From Perkinsus olseni (Eukaryota; Perkinsozoa; Perkinsida; Perkinsidae), in NCBI GenBank assembly GCA_013115135.1, contig JABANP010000194.1, positions 27,014-91,013 of the forward strand: a stretch of DNA of 64,000 nt, written 5' to 3'. Shown here in pieces: positions 45,903-57,102 of the stretch. Both the position numbers and the translations under genes were made by a program. Within the stretch, counting starts at the first letter, position 1. Each line of letters starts with the position of its first letter. The notes under the pieces are model-generated. The model was not told where the DNA came from, searched no databases, and saw only the letters and a program-made list of their open reading frames with translations.

Positions 45903-48407
45903 TCATGGGGCCGAGATTTCGCCTCCGAACCCGCTGCTCTGCGTACTCTGCATACTCTCATAACCGAACCGCCTGAAGGACGACAAGAGCTGAGCATGCG
46001 AGGCGTCGACTTGTGCCATTCTACAGTCGCGACTGGTAGCGTTCGAGCCTGTCCCTGATCTCAACAGAGGGGCTCCGAGGGCACCTGTAGGATCGTCATC
46101 GAGGACATCAGCCTGCGGCGCCCTACCTCGACTTCCAAGGAGCTCCTTGAAGGACATCGAGCATCACTCTGCGAGAACGTGTCCGTCCAACCATCCACGC
46201 AAGTGCATCCTGAGGAGGGGTGAGGCCAAGTCGGGAGGCCCTCATCGCCTCACCCTGCTCCGCCGCAGCGCCTGACCGTCTTCCGAGTCGCTGTAGAGCA
46301 GCATCTTCTTCCGCATCACGTCAACTATCCGCCGTCGAATCTGAGGCTGCCATTCCAGCTTTCCATAACCACTAAGTCGTTACCTCCTCCAGCTCCCTCC
46401 TCGTCTCGGCCAGGGAGTCTTCTGTCCTGTGAACGTCAGTCATGAACCTATGATGCGAGCTACAGTGGGGCACTCCTGCACGGCAGAAGCTTACTCGCTC
46501 ATGGGCATCGGCTCCAGCGGCTCGCTCATGTCAGGAGGGCCGTCTGAGCAACACCACAAGAGTGTAAGGTCAGGCACAAGCCGGGTCATCCAGATCTCAC
46601 CGACAGGAAACAGGCTGCTCGTTCTCGATAGAAAACTCAGTTGGCTGGTCACCTCTTCTGGGAGATGTTGTTGTACGGACAGCGACCCTGCACTAGTCCT
46701 AGTTTCGTCCGGGGAGCGGCGGGCCCTCGGAGCGGGTGAGCGGTTTGATGTCATTAACCTGAGCATGTGGCCCTCACTGACGAAGAGTGTCGAGAAGCTC
46801 ACCAGCCGGCAGGTGGCTCGACGCCAGCCCTCCGTACTCGTCCATATCGGTGATGATGAATGACTCATCACAGACTGTGTCATACTGACAGGGAAGGCGG
46901 TCAACCGATCCTCGCGAGCGTTGAAGCAGTGCAAACCTCATCAGCCGGTTTCTCTCCACTCCCATCGCACCGGCTGCCTCCCGCTTCTGTTGTACCAGCC
47001 GGCGTCGAAGACCTTCAATCCGTATTTTGAAAGCAGCGATGTTAACAAAGGCCTACACGGGACGAGTAGACGCAGCGACACGGACACGACCGTACGTTGA
47101 GCATCCAAGGCTCGGTGAGGATGGTGCGGCCGAAGGATTCTCGGAGGTGCTGCATGCCTGAAGGGCAGCGCACGCGTTCACACCTGACCGGCCACGCTGA
47201 ATTCCTACATTCAGTCGAGGTCACTCCGGTCCGAAGGAGCTCTCGGATGATCCGCCCCACGGCCTTGCCGTCCCGTCTTGTACAGATTTTCAGCATGCTG
47301 AGGAGCACCTGAGGGAAAGGTCGTCAGGGGCGAATGACGATGATGGTGGCGTGCGGTAGGAATACCCGGCACTTCGACTCTTGAAATTCCTTGTGGAGGG
47401 AGCGGGCATCCTTGAGGGCGTCACTGTGACCGCAGAGTTGCTCCGACAGCTGCGACACTCTCGCTGCAAGCACGGCTCGCTCGTTCTCCAGCCTGCAGGA
47501 CGCCAATAGCGGCAGAAGACGCTGCCGGGCTGCATACCGCTCCTCCACCTGCTCCTCCAACTGCCGCCGTTTGATTTTCTCCACAGCCGACAGGGCGGAT
47601 ATCTGACGCGCGAGACACGAGACCTCGCCCGATCGTCCGAGCTAATACGGTGACGCCGATCCTGGACGGCCAGGCCCCACCGACCTCGTCCATTGGCAGC
47701 CTCTTCACCGTCCTCTCATTCAGCAGCTGCAGTCGGAAAGTCTCGCCTTCGAGCTGCCAGTAGAGTGTGGCACTTCAGATGCAGCACGGCTTTGAGCCTC
47801 ACCGTCGGCATCAGTTCACTGACCAGCTCACGGATGTGGGCGCCCTCCTCTGACCGCTCCGTGATGAACTTGTCGAGCGCGGCGAGAGCCGTGAAGAAAC
47901 GAAATTTACTCGATGAACGTGCCGAGGGGGCTGATGAGAAAACAGTGGCAGCGTTGGTATCCTAGGTTCATCCTAGGTCCTTACAGAATCTCCGATACGC
48001 CTTATCCTCGTCAGCTGCCCTCTGCAATTTGTCCACTAAATGCCGCAGGTCGTTCAGGTTCTGCCGACCTACTACCCACAGTGTGCTTCTCTGACTCATG
48101 CCGAACCTCTCCTACCAACAGAGCTGCGAGGAGCGTCTTTGCCCTTCCTCGATCGGTGATTCCCAGTGGACGACGACCCTCTGCGCTGACCAGTCGAAGC
48201 CCTTGACGGAAGAGGCGAATCTTCAAGTTCTTTCACAGCGTCGATCTGTAAGGCTCCTCTCAGGTCGTGTGATTTCGACATCAGCATTACTTCCGTCAGT
48301 TGATCAGTGGCATCCGCGGAGTGCGGCAACAGGCCCGGACCTCGGTAATGCCTGACGCGGGGCTCTCGGGGGATGGGCGGTAAAAGAAGACGCGGCGAAT
48401 CGAACAT
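45903..48407 (-). CDS. Coiled-coil protein of unknown function
   Basis: Multi-exon minus-strand gene. The start region MFDSPRLLLPPIPREPRV is at 48407. Helical exons include LNDLRHLVDKLQRAADEDK, ALDKFITERSEEGAHIRELV, ARQISALSAVEKIKRRQLEE, RAVLAARVSQLSEQLCGHSD and LLSMLKICTRRDGKAVGRII. The final exon probably gives MSFKELLGSRGRAPQ and ends YESMQSTQSSGFGGEISAP, with the stop at 45903-45905. Heptad-like Leu/Ala spacing and Glu/Arg/Lys richness mark a long coiled coil, perhaps of cytoskeletal type, but no family motif is visible. Exons between 46.2 and 47.0 kb are the least certain. Confidence 0.5.
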
Positions 48408-48550
48408 GACAAACTGGAAAACTTCGAGTGTCTCTCTTGGCCTTGACCGGTGTTCGTGCGTAGGGAGCGTATCTTAGGTCAAAGCATGCTCTTTGTGTTT
48501 GCGCCCCGGTTATCAGTAACACAATAGATCAGCCAACAACAGCAACCACG

Positions 48551-49626
48551 TCAATCAGACATGTCCTCGGACGACAGACTGCTCGCCGGCATCCGGCGGG
48601 CCTCAGCTAGCTCGTCATCCTCCGCTACTCCTCTCTCGACCTCCACCACCTGTGACTGCTTCCGAGAAGCGGAAGATCTCCTTGACCGCCTGCCGGTCTT
48701 GCGGGTCCGATCAACTCCGTTTTGAGAGGCCTCAGCAGCCGGCTTCTCGGGGAACTGCCTCATCAACGTATTCACGAACTGCTGCAGTGTGAGTTTCTGG
48801 TCGTCCACCCGTCCCCGGTCGCCGCCATCACTTCGCCCATCAGAATCTTCGGAGCCCTCCTCCGCTACTCGAGAGGGTCGTCTGACTTTGGTTACTTCGC
48901 GGCGCCTCTCTTCCTCTCCGTCGGCGTCCGCACTGTCCCCAGCAGCCTGGCGACTCTTCGACCGCTTTGGCTCGGCATCGTTCGACCGCCGGCCTCTAAC
49001 AGCCTCCTCTGGAGCTTCCAAACGATGCAAGGACTTCCGAGAGCTTTTCCGAATAATCTTGGATTTTCGTGGCGCGCGGTCATGCTGCCTCTGACTACCC
49101 ATCTCCGTCGCTTCAACTCGTCCTGTAGAACTTTCGTTCAGCGTCTCTCGCAATCGGCCTTCATCGTCAACAACCCTCGACGCCCCGCAATTCTGAGGCT
49201 CCTGACCGGCCGTCCAGGAGTACTGCGGTCCTCGCTGAGGATCCACATACTGCTGCTGTACGGGCTCGGCATACTGCGGAGATCGATGAGCAGACACGTC
49301 GACCAGGACAGCGTGGGCCTGAGGATCGAGGCCGCCGTGCTGCCTCTCACTCCGAGACACTCCGACGGAGGAGGCGTGCTCACCATTTCGACTATCTTGT
49401 TGGTGGACATGAGGTAGAGGTCAAGCTTGTCCACGATACGTTCCAGTCTGAGAGGAGGGGCGACAACAACGATGGGGGATCCAATGGCGTCAACTGGCTA
49501 TCACTTGTCACAGAGGCGATCCAAGTTGAGAGCGGTCTGAGGCAGCGGCGGCTCGGCTGGTAGTTGGAAGGAGCTGCTACTTCGACTCAGACCTGCTGCT
49601 GTTGGTGGTATGCCAGTGGCGTTCAT
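48551..49626 (-). CDS. Basic, low-complexity protein of unknown function
   Basis: Three exons. Start at 49626 (MNATGIPPTAAGLSRSSS). Phase-2 and phase-0 introns join LNLDRLCDK to LERIVDKLDLYLMSTNKIVE and then to AHAVLVDVSAHRSP. The short N-terminal part looks helical. The remainder is disordered and rich in Arg, Lys, Ser and Glu (KSKIIRKSSRKSLHRL, RRSRRSSASRKQSQ), with one small helix, LTLQQFVNTLMRQFPEKP. It ends LSSEDMSD at 48551-48553. Possibly nuclear or phosphorylated; that is inference. Confidence 0.6.
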
Positions 49627-50541
49627 GTCCAAAGGGAACAAAAGTGGGAAGCACTGGACGACTGTGCCACTGGGTGATTGACAACCCAACCCGAGAGAAT
49701 TTAGTAATGAGAATCTTGGGTCTGAAGGAGAGCGTGCGAATAGCCATCTGTCTCCATGCCGCTGAAGGGATGGGGACAAGCGTCCCAAACAAAGGTTCGG
49801 GGAGAGCAGTGCCTCCCCCGGATCCTCTTATCACCAATGTCCCCGTTCCACAAAAAGTACAGCAAGTAAGGTAATGATGGTTTCCTCTGGAAGTAGAAGT
49901 GGAACGCTGCCTACTGAACTTCACTCAGATCGCCTCGCCAAGTCGTCGACAGTGTCGAATCGACCCCTTCATATTTGTGCTTGTCTCCGTACAACCCGAA
50001 CTAGTTGTGCAACACAGACCGTGGGTGAGCTTGAAGGTGATAGTTGCAGCGATCAGAGAACGAGCCTCGGGACAGGGAGGCTTGAACTGCCAAATGGGAC
50101 GGAGCTTCCGAGTGAGACAGACGGGTCGCGGCTCATGGACAGCAACAAGATCGGAAGACTTCGACATTCCATGGAGGGATCCACCCTAGTTAACAACCTC
50201 TCTCACCGACTCCTGCTTCGTTGCCTGCACACTACCCAACCTTGAGCTCCAGCTCTCTCTAGTCACTGTGGTCCACTGTGGACCACACCCACGGGCGGCC
50301 TTCCGAGCACCCCACACCCAGGATTGCGGAGCCTCCACGGACATCGAGGTAACGGCATTATCATAGCCCCCTGGGCAAGTCACTGCCGTTCACGACGACA
50401 TCAGAATACGCGGCGAGCTGACAGGTGCCGAGTCATCCTCTTGAACTCCACAGCATCCCCAGTCCCCTCTAGCCCAACACTGAATCGACTAAGGAAACGA
50501 CTGAGAATGATAAGAGCCAGCCAAAACAGGAAGTGATGGGT
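49627..50541. other. Intergenic, about 0.9 kb, with a short perfect palindrome
   Basis: At 50267-50287 the 10-bp arms tgtggtccac and gtggaccaca flank a single t. Open frames on both strands here show no family or consistent splicing. Confidence 0.5.
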
Positions 50542-50982
50542 TTAGAGCTGCCACTGAAATTGGATGGTGAAACCGTTACTGTCGGACTCATAGCGCCGAG
50601 TAAAGCGGCCGTCAGAGAACGTAGAGGACTCCGAATTACCACTGCCGACGTCCTCACCACCAGGCATCATCTTGGCCCGGCAGATCGGACAAGTTGGGGC
50701 CCTCCGTAGCCACCGACGACCACACTCTTCGTGGAGGTAGTGGCCGCAAGAGAGTTTGTAGCTGAGAAGGACAGCAGAGGGATGAGTGGATATCGGTCAC
50801 TCGAAGGCCTGCGGGTGCGCCCCCTGATTACCATTTATCACCAACACTGTACTCTTCCATACATATAGCACAGGTGTCGCCGACTACAGCGTCCTCGTCG
50901 GTCAGTACGACCTCAGAAACTCCTTCTAGGGACTCCGGGGACCCTACCACAGAAAAATACCCAAACGCTGATACGACGTCTC
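50542..50982 (-). CDS. RING-H2 finger protein, 5' exon not found
   Basis: Two exons form a complete RING-H2: TCAICMEEYSVGDKC, with the last Cys completed across a 70-nt intron, then YKLSCGHYLHEECGRRWL and APTCPICR. The ligand order is C-x2-C ... C-x-H-x2-H-x2-C ... C-x2-C. An acidic lead (EVVLTDEDAVVGD) precedes it; FTRRYESDSNGFTIQFQWQL ends it at 50542-50544. Proteins of this form are usually E3 ubiquitin ligases. No ATG is available in the first visible exon before an upstream stop, so another 5' exon must lie above 50982. Confidence 0.75.
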
Positions 50983-51200
50983 TTTAAGAGCGACCGAACT
51001 GAACTAATCATACGTAATCCAGTTGTAAGTAAGCGTCAACCAAAACCGCGGCGAAGCGTCGATAATGAGAAAGCCTCGGGCAAAAGACGAAATTCAATCG
51101 ACGCTGATGGATCTATGGGGTCCAGCTCCGCTAAAACCCTGACAGAAGTCTGCTTAGACCATCACTGGCGATAAATCCAGGATCTCTGCCCTTACTCGAG

Positions 51201-52006
51201 TCAAAAACCTACCAAAGGCTCTTCAGCCCAAACCCCTAGAAGTGCGATAAAGGAGACAGTACTACCCGGAGAGGCCTTACGGAACCGTCTAACCTCCCCT
51301 CTACTACCATCATTAGTATCCCATAGGTGGGCTGCCTTCTCGGGCCCTAGGACCTCCGTTAAAAGTTCGCTAATACGCTGATCCAGAGCATCAGGGTCCT
51401 CCCGTAACGTTGACGGGATGCCTGCTGTTGCCGAGGATATCCTGTTAGCCTGACACAATACAACGTCAATAACCACTTGGAGACGAGGCCTCGGCACTAC
51501 TATGCCTCCCATGAAGGGTATCCACGAGAGGTAGTGACTAGCGAAGTAGTTGGCCCTGTCTGCCATGCCCAGAGCCGCCTGGACGGCCTCCGGGTACCTA
51601 AGGGCGATCACAGGAGCCCCTTCCTGATTATAGAATAAGGTGAACTAATATTAAATGAATTATCTACTGATACACATAAGTATCAATATTATGGTATTGT
51701 GATTATAAAGCCCCTCCCTAGACCACTACGTTCGAACCATTATCTGGGCAATCCTAGCCAAGGCCGTGGCCTCCTCAGGGTTGGTCTCCGCGAAGCCTGA
51801 CACAATGCGAAGTAGAAGGCGATCCGATGGCAAGTGGTAGTACCAGCAAAGCGCTGTGTGATGGTTGGGAAGAGTCCATCAGCAGTGGTACTGGGGTCAG
51901 AGGACCGGTCCGGGGTGACCACCTCAGTGGAAGGAGCCTCGGCTGAGGTAGAGTGAGGGGAAGAGGGAGAGGAAGAGTCGCTATCCACTTCTTCAGGCAA
52001 AACCAT
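51201..52006 (-). CDS. Unrecognised protein, about 230 aa
   Basis: Three exons join in frame: MVLPEEVDSDSSSPSSPH (start 52006) to LFPTITQRFA, then GFAETNPEEATALARIAQIM, then EGAPVIALRYPEAVQAAL to the stop at 51201-51203. After an acidic Ser-rich head the protein is predominantly helical (ALGMADRANYFASHYLSW, LQVVIDVVLCQANRISS, ISELLTEVLGPEKAAHLW). I do not recognise the fold. Splice phases (1, then 0) are consistent, and the second intron is AT-rich, unlike the exons, which supports the model. Confidence 0.6.
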
Positions 52007-52930
52007 ATTACTAAGTTAATTATGCGCTGGAAAATGAAAATGCGGAATGTGAAGTGCTTCGCTCCGCTAGGAAGAAGTAGCGCACGCCCAGAAAAAAGCC
52101 TACTTTTTCGTCAGGAAAGGAAAGTCCACGGACAAGCTCTGTCTCTCCTTCCTGTTGGCTACAAAGGCAACTGTGAGTTGGCGTATTTGCATAACGTGAC
52201 GAGGTGGTTAGATGGTATCCTGTTGGCGCGTTGGGAGGTGCTGACTCGGGAGCAGCGCAATACAGACGACATCGGAGCGTTTCGAAGGCCCGCTCGGACG
52301 CCGAAGGGAATCATCGACCTTTTCGTATGCTGGCGTCAGCCTCGCTGCAGTCGGAGGCAGGCTAGAGGGATTCCATACAGCTCCAGTGGTCAGGGAATAC
52401 CGTCTTCGCAGGTGGTAACTCTGGTGGTTATCGGTGGACGGAACAGAGGGAACAGCATCCTCCGATGGGGTGATGCTCACTAAAATCCTGATTGATTCCT
52501 TTCGTAGAATGACCTTCTATGCTGAATATGGATAACGCTTTCAGTTGACCCAAAGTGGAAGTGGCGTCTTGAGAGCGGAGAAGCACTGGAAGTTACAACC
52601 ACCCCTCCCAGGCCTCAGAAAGGTACTTGCCGGTTCCACCCATGCTAGTGAAGATGATGTTAGCAACAGTTATCGATTCATTCTCTAGGAAGTCCGCATG
52701 CTTCCCCTTCCAGCTTGGTACAGGGTACCCTTTCCTTCTGTCTTTACACGACTCGCGTTGAGTACGATTGTGGGCCATGAGGGGGAGGGGGACTACAATA
52801 CAGCCCAGTAGTGTCAATAGTGATGGACGGGCGAGTTTGAGAACGACAGAGGTGGGCTTGCTTCACACTGCATGCAGGAGTGCTTTCATCCCTTCGCGCT
52901 TCTGAGGCCTTCTCCGCTACCGACAGTATC
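52007..52930. other. Intergenic, divergent promoters
   Basis: Separates the unrecognised minus-strand gene from TOP1. Minus-strand frames at 52208-52480 and 52593-52817 are unsupported. A copy of GCTTCGCTCCGC lies at 52056. Confidence 0.4.
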
Positions 52931-55900
52931 ATGGCCAAGGAAGATAAGGTAAAGAAGGAAAAAAAGGAGAAAAAGGTGAAAAAAGAGAAGAAAGAAAAGA
53001 AAGAGAAAAAGGAAAAGAAGGAAAAGAAGACGACCAGTAGTCGGAGTACCAAGACGACCACGCGAAAGCCGCGGGCCAAGAAGGTGGTGATACTGGGAGA
53101 GGGTCTTCGCGACGGTGTGGGCATGTGGGAATTAACCCTGCGATCTCCTGCGTCAGAATGAACTGGCAGTGGAGAAAACGTAGATGCTGGCAAGTCGTCG
53201 TGAACTCTAGGTTTCGTGCCACAGTTGTCGCTGGATGAAGGGGTGATTCAAAGTGAGGCCCCCTTCTGCGCGATTCAACTGACTTTGGTCACGATGAGAC
53301 TTGAAAGCGGCGTCAGTGTAGCACGTGACATGTTTTCGTTCGGAAAGTCCTTCTGAGTCCTTTTGATTGATACTAGAACCACCGTCACTCTCGGAGCAAC
53401 TTAAAATTCGATGGCGTGGTCGTTGCTCTTGCATGACTTTATTGCAAAGCGCGATTATGGACCCTAACAGGAAAACCTGTGGTGGTATAGAGTAGGGTTC
53501 AGAGTTGTGCTTGGAGTGGTATGAGGGGCAGCTGGGTCAAGCATTGGCCGCATAGTGGTTGTATATGCTCAGGAGGGCGACGAGAAACCTGCAACTGGGG
53601 GGAGGAAGAGAAAGGCCATCGTACGGACAGAGGATGACTTTGAGCCTTTCAATAGATGGTGGGAGAAGGATCCGGAGGTAGTACCCGGGCCCTCTATGAC
53701 CGATGTCCACGGCTATCTGGTGTACTGCTTGCCCCCCCTCCCCTGGTCGCTTGAGGAGACTTTCTATCGCCACCTGCTCAGGATTCTGACAAGAAGTGGA
53801 CGTATCTTGAGCATCATGGGATGATGTTCACGCCAGCCTATGAACCTCATGGGGTCAAGATGCTGTAATGAAGCTGCTTGTCATCGGCTTGATGTGGGAA
53901 GTTTGTGGGGAGTAGGTATAAAGGAGAGCCCGTAGACTTGCCACCAGAAGCGGAGGAAGTGGCGACATTCTTCGCGCAGACGCTAGGTGAGTATCTTTCT
54001 AGGGAGCGGCTTGCGTATCTTTGGTTGAACAACGTCATTCGCAATGGAGGTCGGATTTCGGTAGGGACGGACTGGTGCAAAAAGGAGAAGTTTCAGAAGA
54101 ACTTCTGGGCGGACTTTCAAGCGGCACTACCGAAAGAATTGAAGTCAAAGATAACAAAATTGAAGGAGTAGGAGAAGGTCCCGGGTTCGATCCCAGGGAG
54201 AGGCTTTTTTTCAGTTGCGACTTCGAGCCGATCAAGAACTATCTGGATAAGCGGAGCGAAGCAAAGAAGGCGAGGACAAAAGAGGAGAAGGAGGCAGAGA
54301 AGGAAGCTAAGAAGAAGGAAGACTACCCCTACACCCACGTCATTGTGGATGAGCTTCGAGAGAGGTCATACGGGCCCTCAATCTGCTGTCCGTCTGCGAT
54401 GTTATCATGCATTCGTCACGACCTTTCCGCCAAAATGCCAGAATGAACATCGAAAGTATCTTGCGGAAGTCCATCGCCGGGCCAAGTCTCACACACTAGC
54501 ATTTTCGTTCCTCCGGCACGTCAGTGTACTTTACGAAGAGTATCATCCACTCAGGGTTGGCAACTTCCGAGTGGAGCCCCCGAATCTGTTCCGAGGTCGA
54601 GGGGACCATCCGAAGATGGGCAAGCTAAAGCAGTACATCATGCCGGAGGACGTCACTGTGAATTGCGCTGCGGACGCCCCGGCTCCGAGGGTACCAACAT
54701 CGGTTGGATGGAGGGCGGCGAAGTGGCCTTGTGCTCAGTGTCCAGTCCCTGGTCACGCGTATCGGGATGTGGTCCACGACCCTTCTGTAACATGGCTGGC
54801 TTGGTTTACTGATACTATCAATAACCAGTTCAAGTAATTTTGGAATCTGCCAGCTTCGACCTTGGATACGCCATACTTTGAGGTACGTCTTCCTTAATGC
54901 TGCTAGCGGCTTCAAGGGACAGAGTGATTGGCTGAAGTATGAGAAAGCGCGGAAGTTGAAGAAGTGGGCTAATGCTGCTCCCATGGCAGGGGGTAGGGGC
55001 GTCGGCGTAGGTTCATCCGGGGCATTCGAGATGACTACACCAAGAAGATGAAGTCAAGTGACGAGGAGGAGAAGGAGTTGGGCACTGCGGTCTACCTGAT
55101 AGACCGACTGGCGTTGAGGGTAGACGACCACTCTTGAGTTCGTTCTCGTGGACCTCACTAGTTTAGGTTGGTAATGAGAAGAATACTGAGGAGGAGGCGG
55201 ACACTGTTGGCTGCTGTAAGCCTAGCCCGCCTCTGGTCTACTGCTGGTCGAGCCTTGCATAAGCTCGTCGCTTCTACCCTTCTCCGAGCGGTGTCTCAGC
55301 CGTTCTGCACGGATCTTGACCCTTCGCGAAGTCAATCCACGTTGGAGCAGGAGGATCATCTCAGAGCCTTTTTGTACATTAGAACCAAAATTCGCCGTGT
55401 CGAATATGCTCCGCGCCCTCGTCTTGCTCACCGTAGCTTCGCTCCGCCTCTTTTCGGATTCCCCTCCCCATCCTCTAGGTAGCCTTCGTGCCGAGCACAT
55501 GACCTTTGAGCCCGACAATAAGATCACCCTTGACTTCCTCGGCAAGGATTCTATCCGTTACCTCAATACCGTCCAGGTGGATCCGTACGCTGGGGCTACG
55601 AGGGGCCATCGGCTGTTGACTTCTTCTCCTCTGTCCTCAGGCTGGTGTACAAAAATCTTAAGGCGCTCGCCAAGGCACGGAAGCCAGATGAGATGATATT
55701 CTCGATTGACCCTTCCAAGGTCAACGACTACTTCAAACAGTTCATGCAGGAGCTGTCGGCCAAGGTATCACCAACCTCGTCGTGTCACCACGGACCGTCT
55801 CACCTCTCTCCAGGTCTTCCGTACCTACAACGCCTCCATCACATTGGAGCAGGAGCTCTGTAGGAGGGCTCCACTCGGCAGTCAGGTCCGACCTGCGTGA

Positions 55901-56732
55901 GAGTGTTTAGGTAAATTCGACCCCGCTGAGCACGACATCAACGACCCCAGCGAGCTTGTGAAGTTTTACAATGACGCCAACAGGAGAGTTGCCATCCTGT
56001 GTAACCATCAAGTGGGTATCCATCCGCGCTTCGCTCCGCCGTCAGTCCAACTTTTTTCTCCGCAGCGGGCGCCGCCCAAGCAGCACGAGGCGGGTATGGA
56101 GCGGTTGAAGAAGAAGCTGAGCGATCAGGAGGTTGGTCGTGTGAATGCGTGCTGTATCAGGGGTGATCTGCTTCTCTATCAGGCTACTTTAAGAGGCCTC
56201 GAAGGACTGCGGGATGAGCACCTTGGCAAGAGCGTGCCCAAAACTGTGAGTCACCAACACTGTTCCGTCTTCTGTTGGGGCGATGGCTGTTTCAGGTAAA
56301 AGACATCATTGCCGAGAAGAACTTGAAGTCGAGTAATATGGACGCCTTGGTACGGAAGATCAAGTCCCGCAGACGCTAGCAGGTCGGTGGGGGGGACGGT
56401 GATGTAGGCTCACAACTTGCTGTTGTGTCAGTGGAACGAACGAAGATACAGATAGCGGACAAGGAGGATAACAAGACCGTATCTTTGACCACCTCCAAGA
56501 TCAACTATATGGACCCTCGGATATCTGTTGCCTTCTGCAAGTCTCACGACTGTCCGATCGAGAAGGTGAGCCGACTTTTCTGGCGTCGTTTGGCGTTTGC
56601 CTCAGTCGCGAATCGGTTGGCAGTAGCGTGCATTATGAGAGTTGTTGCCATTGCTTCCGTCAGATCTTCGCCAAGACCATCCGAAACAAGTTCCCTTGGG
56701 CCATGCACACCAAGAGTACTTGGAGGTTCTAG
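52931..56732 (+). CDS. TOP1: DNA topoisomerase IB, nuclear
   Basis: Relaxes supercoils by a reversible 3'-phosphotyrosine nick. Start [15 protein letters not shown] at 52931, with a lysine-rich N-terminus. Exons then track eukaryotic TOP1 throughout: [194 protein letters not shown]. The active-site Tyr motif is intact ([13 protein letters not shown]). It ends [13 protein letters not shown] at 56730-56732, slightly different from the usual acidic tail. At least 12 introns, several verified in phase. Two introns carry the repeated 12-mer. Confidence 0.92.
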
Positions 56733-57102
56733 CCTATGGTGTCGACTATGATGATGTCGGCATTTACCCTGCACGTGGCCCGTTGGTTTCTGACGCCTCT
56801 AGCTATGCTGGCCTATTGCTAACGTTCGACCTCTCTCAGCCTTGAGTTCCTCATCTTAAATCAGTCACCCCGGGGAGAGACAGTCGCTGCGCGATGGTGC
56901 TGGGTGATGATCAATACTAACTTCACTTCGTTAAAGACTACGTCTTCGAGTTTCTCATCTTAGGGAGGGAGTCACTCTACCACCAGAGGGAGGGACAGTC
57001 GCCGCCGCCGCTGCCGTGATGGTGATGGGGGATGATTAATACCTACATCCCTCCCCGTAACACTAAGTGCCTCGAAGAGGCCATGAAGGTGCTGATACTG
57101 TG

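Noticed and set aside
48722..49417. 231-codon + strand frame opposite the basic low-complexity gene
   Set aside because: It is the antisense of a Ser/Arg-rich coding exon. The minus strand has consistent splices and a plausible start.
54170..54217. GGTTCGATCCC string suggestive of a tRNA T-arm
   Set aside because: It lies inside a TOP1 intron bounded by GT and a pyrimidine-rich CAG. No acceptor, D-arm or anticodon stem pairs around it.
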